From contig JAURZP010000390.1 in assembly GCA_030653335.1 (NCBI GenBank), positions 1 to 28,343 on the forward strand: 28,343 bases of DNA, read 5' to 3'. Shown one piece after another: positions 8,012 to 16,368 of this stretch. The notes beneath the pieces were generated by a model that saw only the letters and a program-made list of their open reading frames with translations, was not told where the DNA came from and did no database searches. The stretch's first letter is position 1. Each line of letters begins with the position of its first letter. Origin of the DNA: Methanoregula sp. Its GTDB lineage: Archaea; Halobacteriota; Methanomicrobia; Methanomicrobiales; Methanospirillaceae. The translations under genes and the position numbers were made by a program.

Positions 8012-9502
8012 ATGGAAAAGAACCGTCAGGAAACAGATCAGGCCGGTTTTAATCTCCTGATCATTTCCATCTCTCTTGCAGCATTCATGTCGGCACTGGA
8101 CGGGACGATCGTTAATATTGCACTGCCAACTATCTCATCCACCTTCGATATCTCTACGAGCACCGTGAGTTGGGTGTCTACCATCTACCTGCTGGTGATG
8201 GCCGGCTGTGTGCTTATCTTCGGAAAATTGTCAGATGGAATCGGGTTTAAGAAAGTTTTCCTGTCAGGGTTTGTGATCTTTACAATCGGGTCGTTTTCCT
8301 GCGGTCTGCTGCCCGATCTCTTAAATTCATTTCCCATACTTGTCGGCTCACGTGCATTCCAGGCAATAGGGGGCGCTATGATAACGGCGATTGCACCAGC
8401 GATGGTCACTGCGTACATTCCCATGAAGCAGAAAGGAAAAGCCATGGGGATCATCATGACTGTTGCCGCACTCGGGACTGCGATTGGACCGACAATTGGA
8501 GGAGTGCTCACCCAGTTCCTCTCATGGCATTGGATCTTTTTCATCAACGTGCCGGTGGGAATCTGTGCTATCCTGCTCGGTGCAAAAGTTATTCCGGCAA
8601 GCACGCCCCATGACAAACCTGCAGGCTTTGACAAAGCCGGTGCATTATTGATCTTTACCGGACTTGCGGCCCTGCTCTTTGCGGTATCCGAAGGCAATGC
8701 ACTGGGATGGAGATCGCCAACCATTCTTGGCTCCCTTGCACTTGCCATCATCACGCTTGCTTACTTTGTCTGGCACGAACTCCGGGTATCTGACCCGTTG
8801 CTGGAGCTCCGCCTCTTTAAGAACCGGAATTTCTTACTGACCAACATGATTATGTCCCTGGTTTTTTTTAGTTTTGCCGGAATCAGTTACCTGCTCCCTT
8901 TCTATCTCCAGTACGTAAAAGGTTACGGCGTCTCAGATGCCGGGCTTATCTTAACTGCTCTTTCGGTAGCCATGATGGTATCCGGAATTCTTGCAGGTAT
9001 ACTCTATAACCGGGTTGGCGGGAGGGCGCTTTGCATTGCTGCGGGTTGCTTCCTTGTAGCCGGGTTCTATATGATGACGCTCCTTAAGGTTGGCTCTTCA
9101 ACAGGATTTGTTGTCCTTTGCCTGCTTGTTATTGGTTTTAGTCTTGGCCTGATGATCACACCGGCATCGAATATGATTATGAACTCAGTTGGAAAGGGAT
9201 ACCAGGGCATGGTCTCAAGTCTCACAAGCCTGGAGCGGTTCGCACCATTGACACTTGGAATTGCATTTGCAAACCTGGTATTTATCCAAGGTATAACAGC
9301 CATTGCCGGGCAGCATGAGATCACACAGAGTGCACCGGCAAACATCAAACTGGAACTGATGACCGCAGGGTTTGATCTTGCCTTCTTCTTCTCGTTTATT
9401 ATTGCGATCATCATCCTCATCCTTGCCCTGTTTGCACGCCAGGAAGTGCACCCGGACTACCTGACAGGCAACGACGAGAATACAGCCGGGGGAATAATTT
9501 AA
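8012..9502 (+). CDS. MFS multidrug exporter, DHA2 (14-TM, EmrB/QacA) family
   Basis: A 496-residue polytopic membrane protein with about 14 hydrophobic segments. Diagnostic DHA2 motifs are present: LDGTIVNIALPTIS in TM1 (motif D1), GKLSDGIGFKK after TM2 (motif A), and GPTIGGVLTQFLSWHWIFFI across TM5 (motif C of drug/H+ antiporters). It is expected to export hydrophobic or cationic compounds using the proton (or sodium) gradient. It is a single-gene unit with no adjacent regulator of the TetR or MarR type, followed by a T-rich terminator. Substrate is unknown. Confidence 0.88.
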   Translation: MEKNRQETDQAGFNLLIISISLAAFMSALDGTIVNIALPTISSTFDISTSTVSWVSTIYLLVMAGCVLIFGKLSDGIGFKKVFLSGFVIFTIGSFSCGLLPDLLNSFPILVGSRAFQAIGGAMITAIAPAMVTAYIPMKQKGKAMGIIMTVAALGTAIGPTIGGVLTQFLSWHWIFFINVPVGICAILLGAKVIPASTPHDKPAGFDKAGALLIFTGLAALLFAVSEGNALGWRSPTILGSLALAIITLAYFVWHELRVSDPLLELRLFKNRNFLLTNMIMSLVFFSFAGISYLLPFYLQYVKGYGVSDAGLILTALSVAMMVSGILAGILYNRVGGRALCIAAGCFLVAGFYMMTLLKVGSSTGFVVLCLLVIGFSLGLMITPASNMIMNSVGKGYQGMVSSLTSLERFAPLTLGIAFANLVFIQGITAIAGQHEITQSAPANIKLELMTAGFDLAFFFSFIIAIIILILALFARQEVHPDYLTGNDENTAGGII

Positions 9503-9530
9503 AAAAACTATTTTTTTTATTTTTTAATCT
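9503..9530 (+). terminator. T-rich terminator between convergent genes
   Basis: After the stop codon the sequence has A6 then T8 and T6 runs (about 9504-9527) before the convergent zinc-ribbon gene ends at 9545. Confidence 0.5.
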
Positions 9531-9544
9531 GAAACTCTTCCATA

Positions 9545-10354
9545 TCATTTCTTCAACAGGTCAAAGAACCCTTTTTTTGACCTGCCAGCCTTCTTCTCCT
9601 TCGGCGGAGCGGGATAATAAGGCGACTCAATCTCAAGGCGCGGGGATTGCTTTTCTTTGAATTCATCAGCAATCAGCGGGAGGTGGGCGTATTTTTTTGA
9701 TTTTCCAGAAATTACAAAACTATCATCCTTTACTTTTCCGCCAGCCAGTTCATCAGCAACAAGCGGGAGATGGGCATACTTTTTTTGTGATGGGGGTAAT
9801 GATACCGTATGTGGATGATGCAATTCTTCGAACTCCTCATCCGGGACAGGGTCCCAGAGATCCAAAGGAACTGCTGCAGCAGGCACCTGTTTTTTTTGGG
9901 AAATTTTAACTGATACCGTAGGTGTCGTTTTGGGTGCCGTGAGATGAACGGGTTTTTTATCTGAAACCGGTGGGTTAAACGGTGTTCCGCAGCGGTTGCA
10001 AAAGAGTGTCTGTTCGTCAAGAGCAAAAGCGCCGCACTTTAAACAGACGGGTTTTTTGTTCACAAATTTTGTTCCGATTGCCGCACCGCACCGGTTGCAG
10101 AACGCTGACTGGTCATCGGGAATGGCATTTCCACAGCGCGGGCAGAGCGGCATTATGTTCACCGGTTTTTTTTTGTATTCTGTGCCGCACCGGTTACAGA
10201 ATAGAGCCTCGTCATCAGGCGCGGGACTTTTGCATTGGCTACATATGGGTACTTTTAATCCGACCTCTTCTTTAACCGGAGAACCGCAGCGATTGCAGAA
10301 CTCTGACTGGTCATCAAGCGCCGGTGTTTTGCAACGTTCACATTTTTTTGCCAT
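9545..10354 (-). CDS. Four-zinc-ribbon protein with repeated C-terminal linear motif
   Basis: About 269 residues. Four consecutive zinc ribbons share the pattern CxxC-(12 residues)-FCNRCG, for example CERCKTPALDDQSEFCNRCG, spaced about 35 residues apart over the first 145 residues. A low-complexity Lys/Pro-rich tail carries the motif KKYAHLPL(V/I)ADE twice and ends in the basic, hydrophobic GRSKKGFFDLLKK. No enzyme domain or TM helix is seen, so it is probably an adaptor or nucleic-acid/protein-binding factor. The start is placed at the ATG at 10354 rather than upstream codons because MAKKCERC opens the first ribbon and a TATA box sits 29-36 bases before it. Confidence 0.78.
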   Translation of the reverse strand: MAKKCERCKTPALDDQSEFCNRCGSPVKEEVGLKVPICSQCKSPAPDDEALFCNRCGTEYKKKPVNIMPLCPRCGNAIPDDQSAFCNRCGAAIGTKFVNKKPVCLKCGAFALDEQTLFCNRCGTPFNPPVSDKKPVHLTAPKTTPTVSVKISQKKQVPAAAVPLDLWDPVPDEEFEELHHPHTVSLPPSQKKYAHLPLVADELAGGKVKDDSFVISGKSKKYAHLPLIADEFKEKQSPRLEIESPYYPAPPKEKKAGRSKKGFFDLLKK

Positions 10355-10382
10355 GCAACTGCTTAGCGTGTATTGGGATTGT

Positions 10383-10390
10383 GTATAAAT
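10383..10390 (-). promoter_or_regulatory. TATA box of the zinc-ribbon gene
   Basis: The minus strand reads ATTTATAC, 29-36 bases upstream of the ATG at 10354. This supports that start and a very short leader. Confidence 0.5.
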
Positions 10391-10503
10391 TCTTTTGGTT
10401 TTCTGACCGCTCCTCAAAATCACCCATGGTAATCGGAGATCTGAGTACCATCTCTAAAAAGTCCAAATAGTGGGTCTGCCTAAGAATGATTACTGAAAGA
10501 TGC

Positions 10504-10509
10504 AAGGAG
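10504..10509 (+). promoter_or_regulatory. Ribosome binding site deciding the start at 10516
   Basis: AAGGAG lies six bases upstream of the ATG at 10516. The upstream in-frame ATG at 10486 has no such sequence. Confidence 0.7.
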
Positions 10510-10515
10510 TTTTTC

Positions 10516-11331
10516 ATGTCGCCCCCGGTTTTGAAAAAATACCTTAATCAATGGACAATAGGAATCGTCCTGCTCGCTATTCTGGCTGTAATTGTCCTGC
10601 TATCGGTTGTCGGCATTCCCCCATCGGTTTCCTGTCCTGTCACTGTATGCGTAACGGATTGTCCCACGGGATTAAATATGGTCCCGGTCTTTACTGCACC
10701 TTCCGATAAGATCGCGATGTTCAAAGATCCGCTATTTACCGGGCAACTCTACACAGAAGCAATTGCGGTCGAACCATTACTGGCCACACCGGAAACGCAG
10801 GTGCATATGGGGTTCTGGTCCGGCAAGGGAAACCACGGCAGCATGCTCCGTTTGCTGGATGCAGTCAACGAAGGATCGGCAGCATCTGCCGTCCCGCCCA
10901 ATCGTGCTATCTGGGATGAGGGGGCCTCTGCATACTATAATTATCCGTCATATTCCCAACTCCTTAATGAGCACTGGTACGAGCGGGCCTCCGGTCTAAA
11001 CGGCTCGGTTCTGATCTTTGGTAAGGCTTACACCGATACAAAACCGGTCACATTTGCCGAAGCTGACGAGATCTGGGGGCAGTATTCGGCGCGCTACACT
11101 GATATGGCAGAACCCATTGCAATTGCCACAGGAAAACCCGTGAAAGCCTGGTGTTTTGTTGAGGGGGCAAAGGCCAAACGTATCTTTTACGCGTACGAGC
11201 TGCCGCAACTCCGCTTAATGGAGCAGAAGGGATTTGTGCAGGTCTATTTTGCAAAGACGCAGAATGCAGACTGGACAAAACCTGATGACTGGATCAACGG
11301 TACCAAAAACGCCCCGGCTCCGTCCGGATGA
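10516..11331 (+). CDS. Membrane-anchored extracytoplasmic protein of unknown function
   Basis: 271 residues from the ATG at 10516. One N-terminal transmembrane helix (WTIGIVLLAILAVIVLLSVV, about residues 12-31) is followed by an outside domain of about 235 residues that opens with three closely spaced cysteines (SCPVTVCVTDCPTG). The rest is soluble-looking, rich in Trp/Tyr, with motifs such as GFWSGKGNHGSM and a late single Cys in KAWCFVEG. I do not recognise the family. The stop overlaps the next start (ATGA at 11328-11331), so both proteins are probably made together. It is divergent from the zinc-ribbon gene. Confidence 0.75.
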   Translation: MSPPVLKKYLNQWTIGIVLLAILAVIVLLSVVGIPPSVSCPVTVCVTDCPTGLNMVPVFTAPSDKIAMFKDPLFTGQLYTEAIAVEPLLATPETQVHMGFWSGKGNHGSMLRLLDAVNEGSAASAVPPNRAIWDEGASAYYNYPSYSQLLNEHWYERASGLNGSVLIFGKAYTDTKPVTFAEADEIWGQYSARYTDMAEPIAIATGKPVKAWCFVEGAKAKRIFYAYELPQLRLMEQKGFVQVYFAKTQNADWTKPDDWINGTKNAPAPSG

Positions 11332-11702
11332 GGAACAGTGCCATGCCAGCATTACCCCAAAAGCCCAGCCCGGATGTGATGAGTATTGCGTTTGACTTAA
11401 TCTTTCGTAAGGGCCGATCTCCACCTTCATGCCCGGCGCCGGATGACACTGATCTTCTCAACCGGATCCGGGATAAGGTTCAGAATGAATCCCCTGCGAT
11501 GTGCCGGGATGCACTGATCCGGGTCCAGCGTTTGTCGCACGATGTGTATGAGGTCTGCGGGGCGTTCCGTGATGGGGAATACGGGACTGGGGACGAAGCG
11601 CTGGTCACGGCTTTTTCCCAGATCCGGATGAAGTGCCCCGGGCTATCAGAAGAGGAGTACCGGACGGCATTTGCTGTCGGCATGATGTGGACTGCGTTCT
11701 GA
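11328..11702 (+). CDS. Small soluble protein of unknown function, coupled to the upstream membrane protein
   Basis: 124 residues, no signal peptide or TM helix, mostly predicted helical (DTDLLNRIRDKVQNESPAMC, then SHDVYEVCGAFRDGEYGTGD), with three Cys. The ATG overlaps the previous stop in an ATGA arrangement, a mark of translational coupling. A second in-frame ATG at 11343 with AGGAA upstream is possible. I do not recognise the family. The purL gene follows after about 46 bases with its own likely promoter, so membership in the purine operon is uncertain. Confidence 0.65.
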   Translation: MRNSAMPALPQKPSPDVMSIAFDLIFRKGRSPPSCPAPDDTDLLNRIRDKVQNESPAMCRDALIRVQRLSHDVYEVCGAFRDGEYGTGDEALVTAFSQIRMKCPGLSEEEYRTAFAVGMMWTAF

Positions 11703-11748
11703 TCCTCCTACGGCATCTATTTTGTAATTGCAGTTCCATATAGTAACC

Positions 11749-14691
11749 ATGGAGAGTTGTGTCCACCGGATAGAAGTTCACTATAGCACCGATCCCCGGT
11801 TAAAAATGCGGACCAGCAGGATTCGATCATTAGGTTTTCAGATCGATGAACTGCATCTCATCGATGTCTATACTATTGCCACCAGCACCCGCGATTTTTC
11901 CAAAACTGAACTTGAAGATATCGGCACACAACTGGTAAATCCCGTTGTCCAGAAATTTTTAGCAGACATTCCAACAAAGATACCGTTTGATTATGCGATC
12001 GAAGTAGGATTCCTGCCCGGAGTGACTGACAATGTCGGCGCTACGGCCCGGCAGACAATCGAAGATTTCTTTTCCTTAAAATTTATTGAAGGAGAAGCGG
12101 TGTATACCTCGCAGCTCTTTTTGGTCTGCGGAACATTATCTCCTGCCGAACTGCAAAAACTTGGTGCAACACTTGCAAACCCGCTCGTGAACCGCTTACT
12201 TATACGGACCCGGGCAGAATATGGTGACAAGGGCATGGATCCGGTCGTGCCTGTTGTCCACCTCGATGAACTGCCCACAGCAGAGACCGTAAACCTTGAC
12301 ATTGAAGATACGGAACTCGCACGGATTGGAAAAGAGGGGATTGTTGATTCCTCAACCGGGCAGCGGAGAGGACCGCTCGCGCTCGATCTCGCCCAGATGC
12401 AGGTCATACGCAACTACTTTGAATCGCAGGGGCGGATGCCCACCGATATCGAAATCGAATCACTCGCACAGACCTGGAGCGAGCACTGCAAACACACGAT
12501 CTTTGCATCGGCCATGGACGATGATGTTCCAAATGGCCTTTATAAGACGTTCATACAGGCTGCCACCAATAAAATCCGTGCCGAAAAAGGGGATAAAGAC
12601 ATTTGTTTGACGGTCTTTACAGACAACTCGGGTGCGATCATATTCGATGACACGTATCTGGTGACACACAAGGTCGAAACCCATAACTCTCCTTCAGCAC
12701 TCGACCCGTTCGGCGGTGCTCTCACCGGGATCGTTGGTGTCAACCGCGACACGATCGGCTTCGGTCTTGGGGCAAAACCCTGCATCAACTTCTACGGGTA
12801 CTGCGTGGGCGATCCGGATTATGACCCTGCACTCTTCCGCGGAAAGAACAAGTCAATGCCAATCCTCTCCCCTCGCCAGATCCTTGACGGGGTCGTGCGG
12901 GGTGTGGGCGTTGGTGGGAACTGCTCGGGTATCCCTACACCGCAGGGCTGGTGCTGGTTCGATAACCGGTATGCAGGAAAACCGCTCGTCTTTGCCGGGA
13001 CGGTTGGCGTTATGCCACGGGAACATTCGGGCCGGAAACTCTATGAGAAAGAGGCAGCGCCCGGTGATCTTATTGTTGTTGCCGGTGGGCGCGTAGGAAA
13101 AGACGGCATTCACGGAGCCACGTTCTCCTCAGAAGCTCTAGACCCAAAAAGCCCGGTGACGGCGGTGCAGATCGGTGATCCAATCACCCAGAAGAAGCTC
13201 TCCGATGTGATTGTCAAAGAAGCCCGGGATCTGGATCTATACCGAAGCATCACGGACAATGGGGCTGGCGGAATCTCGTGTTCTGTTGCCGAGATGGCAA
13301 AAGAGTGCAATGGCTGTCATGTGTATCTCGACAAAGTGCCACTGAAATATCATGGCATGGCACCTTGGGAGATCTGGATATCGGAGTCGCAGGAGCGCAT
13401 GACATTAGCAGTTCCTAAAGAAAAACTCGATGCCTTCATGAGCCTGATGCAGAGCCGGGAAGTGGAGGCAACCGTGATCGGGAAGTTTACGGACTCCGGT
13501 AAATGCGTTGTCGAATGGCATGGCAACGTAGTAATGGATATCGGTCTTGATTTCCTGCACGATGGCGTGCCGAAAAAACATTTAGCGACTACCTATACAC
13601 AAAAGACATATCCTGAACCGGAGTCCTCCTGCCCGGACCGCCTCGATGCCACGATGCTCTCGATGCTTCAACGGAAAAATATCTGTTCAAAAGAGTTCAT
13701 CTCCATCCAGTACGACCATACGGTGCAGGGAGGTCATGTGCTCGGACCGGTGCAGGGTATTGGCAGGGTGCAGGCTGAGGCCACGCTGACCAAAGTTGTC
13801 CCCAACTCAAAGAAAGGTGTGGGTCTTTCGCAGGGCCTATTTCCCACTTACTCAGAGATCGATCCGTATCTCATGGCCGGTGCTGCAATCGATACGGCGA
13901 TCCGTGGCCTTATTGCAATCGGTGTCCCGCTCGATACGATCGCAATTCTCGATAACTTCTGCTGGTGTTCTTCAGATGAACCCGAACGGCTCGGACAACT
14001 GAAACTGGCGGCTTTAGGTTGTTATGATTATGCTGTCGCGTTTGGCACCCCGTTCATATCCGGAAAGGACAGCATGTACAATGATTTCTCGGGATTCGAT
14101 GCAGACGATAACCCGGTTAAAGTCTCAGTGCCACCCACCCTGCTCATATCATCCATCGGGATCCACCCGGATGTGACAAAATCCGTATCAATGGATGCGA
14201 AGATAAAAGGCGATCTGGTGTACGTTATTGGTGAGACTGCTGAAGAACTTGGGGGATCTGAGTATTTCGCCCTGCTTGGCGGGATAGGAAATACGGTGCC
14301 AAAACTGGACGCAGCTCTTTTAAAAACCCGCTACGGCGGGCTGACAGATGCCCTCTCCTATGAACTGGTGGCCTCGGCCTTTCCGGTCAGCCACGGGGGT
14401 CTTGGAATTGCACTGGCAAAAGTTGCCATTGCCGGACAGTTGGGGATGGATATCACCATACCGTCAAACATGCGCCCGGACTATTACCTGTTCTCAGAGT
14501 CACTCGGAAGGTTTGTAGTCACAGTTGCACCGGACCACAAGCGGGCGTTCGAGCGTATTTGCGGGGCGGATGCGCATCTGCTCGGACGTGTGGGGGGTAA
14601 GGACCTGCGAATCACTTCTGGTAAAATCCTGCTGGATCTTCCTGTTGCCGATCTTACAAATGCATATAAAGCGCCATTCCGGGGGTACTGA
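11749..14691 (+). CDS. purL: Phosphoribosylformylglycinamidine synthase, synthetase subunit with PurS-like N-terminus
   Basis: 980 residues from the ATG at 11749 (a TTG 21 bases earlier is an alternative). It catalyses ATP-dependent conversion of FGAR to FGAM, the fourth step of purine synthesis, using ammonia supplied by PurQ. About 220 N-terminal residues form what look like two PurS-like ferredoxin-like halves, followed by the linker/ATP domain with EIESLAQTWSEHCKH and then DNSGAI, KVETHNSPSALDPFGGA and GGNCSGIPTPQGW. The second half carries GGHVLGPVQGIG and FISGKDSMYNDF. Stand-alone small PurL is about 720-740 residues, so this is the large type with the glutaminase split off into the next gene. 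The purQ start follows after two bases. Confidence 0.93.
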   Translation: MESCVHRIEVHYSTDPRLKMRTSRIRSLGFQIDELHLIDVYTIATSTRDFSKTELEDIGTQLVNPVVQKFLADIPTKIPFDYAIEVGFLPGVTDNVGATARQTIEDFFSLKFIEGEAVYTSQLFLVCGTLSPAELQKLGATLANPLVNRLLIRTRAEYGDKGMDPVVPVVHLDELPTAETVNLDIEDTELARIGKEGIVDSSTGQRRGPLALDLAQMQVIRNYFESQGRMPTDIEIESLAQTWSEHCKHTIFASAMDDDVPNGLYKTFIQAATNKIRAEKGDKDICLTVFTDNSGAIIFDDTYLVTHKVETHNSPSALDPFGGALTGIVGVNRDTIGFGLGAKPCINFYGYCVGDPDYDPALFRGKNKSMPILSPRQILDGVVRGVGVGGNCSGIPTPQGWCWFDNRYAGKPLVFAGTVGVMPREHSGRKLYEKEAAPGDLIVVAGGRVGKDGIHGATFSSEALDPKSPVTAVQIGDPITQKKLSDVIVKEARDLDLYRSITDNGAGGISCSVAEMAKECNGCHVYLDKVPLKYHGMAPWEIWISESQERMTLAVPKEKLDAFMSLMQSREVEATVIGKFTDSGKCVVEWHGNVVMDIGLDFLHDGVPKKHLATTYTQKTYPEPESSCPDRLDATMLSMLQRKNICSKEFISIQYDHTVQGGHVLGPVQGIGRVQAEATLTKVVPNSKKGVGLSQGLFPTYSEIDPYLMAGAAIDTAIRGLIAIGVPLDTIAILDNFCWCSSDEPERLGQLKLAALGCYDYAVAFGTPFISGKDSMYNDFSGFDADDNPVKVSVPPTLLISSIGIHPDVTKSVSMDAKIKGDLVYVIGETAEELGGSEYFALLGGIGNTVPKLDAALLKTRYGGLTDALSYELVASAFPVSHGGLGIALAKVAIAGQLGMDITIPSNMRPDYYLFSESLGRFVVTVAPDHKRAFERICGADAHLLGRVGGKDLRITSGKILLDLPVADLTNAYKAPFRGY

Positions 14692-14693
14692 TC

Positions 14694-15560
14694 ATGGCAG
14701 TGGCTGTACAACAAAATGCCCCACAGGTGACCGGTTTGACCAGACAATCAGCAACGGCAATGATCGATGAGAAAGCGCTCATCATGAGTGGTTTTGGGAT
14801 CAACTCCGAGATGGAGACTAAAGAGGTGCTCACACGGGCAGGCATGGACGCAGATATTGTTCATATCAACGATCTGATCGCTGGACGAAAGCGTCTTTCG
14901 GAATACCGGATGCTGATATTCCCCGGAGGTTTTTCTTATGGGGATGATACCGGAGCCGGCAATGCGTATGCCAACCGGGTAAGAAACAATCTCTGGGACG
15001 ATCTGCTGGAGTTCCTTGACGGCGATAATCTGGTATTAGGGATCTGCAACGGCTTCCAGATCCTCGCAAACCTTGGACTCGTGCCAGCGTTTGACAAGCA
15101 CTTCAAACGTGACATCGCCCTGATGCCCAACCAGAGCGGAAGACTGGAATGCCGGTTTGTTTCGTTAAAGCCCGCTGCCGACAATCTCTGGACCAAAGGT
15201 ATCGAGAGGTTGTACTGCCCGGTTGCCCATGGGGAAGGCAATCTCTCATGCTCTAAAGAGACGCTGCTGCGCTTAAAGCGGCAGAAGATGATCGCGTTTA
15301 CGTACTGTCAGGAGGATTTAACTCCTGCGTATGGAAAATATCCCTGGAATCCGAATGGCTCGGTAGAAGATATTGCCGGGATTACATCTGTTGACGGCAA
15401 GGTGCTGGGACTCATGCCGCATCCTGAGCGCGCGATCGAGTTTGTCAATTTGTATGACTGGCCGCTGAGAAAAGAGATGATGCGGCGCAAAGGTGTGTCC
15501 GTGCCGACCGAATCGATGAACATGCAACTGTTCCGGAATGCGGTTGGGTATTTCAGGTGA
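14694..15560 (+). CDS. purQ: Phosphoribosylformylglycinamidine synthase, glutamine amidotransferase subunit
   Basis: 288 residues of the class I amidotransferase fold. It has PGGFSYGDD, the catalytic Cys118 in GICNGFQ, and His243/Glu245 in MPHPERAIE. It hydrolyses glutamine and channels ammonia to PurL, whose gene ends two bases upstream. At 288 residues it is longer than usual small-type PurQ (about 225) and closer to the amidotransferase domain of large fused PurL proteins, which matches the large-type partner. About 20 N-terminal residues before MIDEKALIMSGFGIN look non-conserved, so a start at the ATG at 14760 is possible. The next gene on this strand has its own promoter. Confidence 0.93.
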   Translation: MAVAVQQNAPQVTGLTRQSATAMIDEKALIMSGFGINSEMETKEVLTRAGMDADIVHINDLIAGRKRLSEYRMLIFPGGFSYGDDTGAGNAYANRVRNNLWDDLLEFLDGDNLVLGICNGFQILANLGLVPAFDKHFKRDIALMPNQSGRLECRFVSLKPAADNLWTKGIERLYCPVAHGEGNLSCSKETLLRLKRQKMIAFTYCQEDLTPAYGKYPWNPNGSVEDIAGITSVDGKVLGLMPHPERAIEFVNLYDWPLRKEMMRRKGVSVPTESMNMQLFRNAVGYFR

Positions 15561-15562
15561 AC

Positions 15563-15595
15563 GGGAATTTTAATAACAGCGGCATAGAAATTCCC
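15563..15595 (+). terminator. Inverted repeat after purQ, possible terminator
   Basis: GGGAATTT (15563-15570) and AAATTCCC (15588-15595) can form an eight-base stem three bases after the purQ stop. It lacks a T-run, so a role in RNA 3' end stability is as likely as termination. Confidence 0.4.
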
Positions 15596-15693
15596 CAATA
15601 GTCCATCCATACCAGAAAACACCCCATCATAAATATTTTCAAAAATGAATGTCTGCAGATACACGATTAGAATGCACGAAATGACTGGCAACG

Positions 15694-15701
15694 TTATTAT
15701 A
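15694..15701 (+). promoter_or_regulatory. TATA box of the small exported protein gene
   Basis: TTATTATA lies 22-29 bases before the ATG at 15723, which fits leaderless transcription. Confidence 0.45.
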
Positions 15702-15722
15702 CCAGAATTCAGATAGATCCAA

Positions 15723-16070
15723 ATGAAATTCGAGAACCGGCCTATGAGATTCATCCCGATGCTGCTGCTCATACTTCTTATCAGTGTCATCGTTCTTCCA
15801 GTGGCAGCAGAAGACGCCGGTTATGAAGATATGCTCAAAAAGGCCCAGAACCTGAATGTTACAGTGCCGGAAAAGGGAACCGCGTTGATGGGAACAAAAG
15901 AGTCCATGGGCGAGTATCTTGACTGGTTACACGCATGCTCTGAAGCGATGATCACTTTTATTGACGATGTGATGAATGTGTTTGGTGTCGGCAACACAAG
16001 CTATGCGCTGGATATGAAGAAAACACTGGAGATGGGGCGAACTATTTCTCCGGCGAGAACGGGAAAATAG
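15723..16070 (+). CDS. Small exported protein of unknown function
   Basis: 115 residues with an N-terminal signal peptide (hydrophobic run IPMLLLILLISVIVLPV ending around AAE). The mature part is about 85 residues, helical, and contains one Cys (LHACSEAM) near the middle. No TM anchor or lipobox is seen, so it is probably released or surface-bound. Start at 15723 is favoured by the TATA box; the methionine at codon 8 is an alternative. A hairpin plus T-run follows. Family not recognised. Confidence 0.65.
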   Translation: MKFENRPMRFIPMLLLILLISVIVLPVAAEDAGYEDMLKKAQNLNVTVPEKGTALMGTKESMGEYLDWLHACSEAMITFIDDVMNVFGVGNTSYALDMKKTLEMGRTISPARTGK

Positions 16071-16081
16071 TAATTCTAAAT

Positions 16082-16107
16082 AATATTTTTAAAAATATTT
16101 TTTTTTA
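16082..16107 (+). terminator. Hairpin and T-run terminator
   Basis: AATATTTTT/AAAAATATT (16082-16099) is a perfect 18-base palindrome running directly into a T-run up to 16106, twelve bases after the stop at 16070. Confidence 0.55.
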
Positions 16108-16108
16108 A

Positions 16109-16124
16109 TCACAATCGATTGTGA
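16109..16124. repeat. 16-bp perfect palindrome
   Basis: TCACAATCGATTGTGA is perfectly self-complementary. It lies between the terminator of the exported-protein gene and the 3' side of the tRNA-Arg gene. Its role is unknown. Confidence 0.5.
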
Positions 16125-16193
16125 GTTGAAAAATAAAGAAAAGATAAAAAACCAAAAAACGCTGAGAATAGAGAATTTGACCTCTAGTCTGTA

Positions 16194-16265
16194 CGCCCCG
16201 GCCGGGACTTGAACCCGGGTCAAAAGATCCGCAATCTTTTAGGATGTCCACTACCCTACCGGGAC
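16194..16265 (-). tRNA. tRNA-Arg(GCG)
   Basis: The minus strand folds as a 72-base class I tRNA. The acceptor is GTCCCGG paired with CCGGGGC (one G-U). The anticodon stem is AAAGA/TCTTT with loop TTGCGGA, giving anticodon GCG for arginine CGC. The T-arm is CCGGG-TTCAAGT-CCCGG. The discriminator base is G and CCA is not encoded. A TATA-like ATTTAAGC on the minus strand about 40 bp upstream (around 16301-16312) may be its promoter. Confidence 0.95.
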
Positions 16266-16368
16266 CAGATTACTATCTGCTTTATTCAAAAAGCTGTCAT
16301 CGCTTAAATAATTCACCGTTTAAAAATATCACTTGTGTTGATAAAATTTAAAAAAAAAATGAGCGCAA

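Noticed and set aside
8185..8754. 189-codon frame on the minus strand inside the exporter gene
   Set aside because: It is a shadow of the hydrophobic MFS coding sequence, Pro/Ile/Ala-rich with no domain or start signals.
11991..12413. 140-codon frame on the minus strand
   Set aside because: It is antisense to the PurS-like part of purL, Ser-rich and without domain features.
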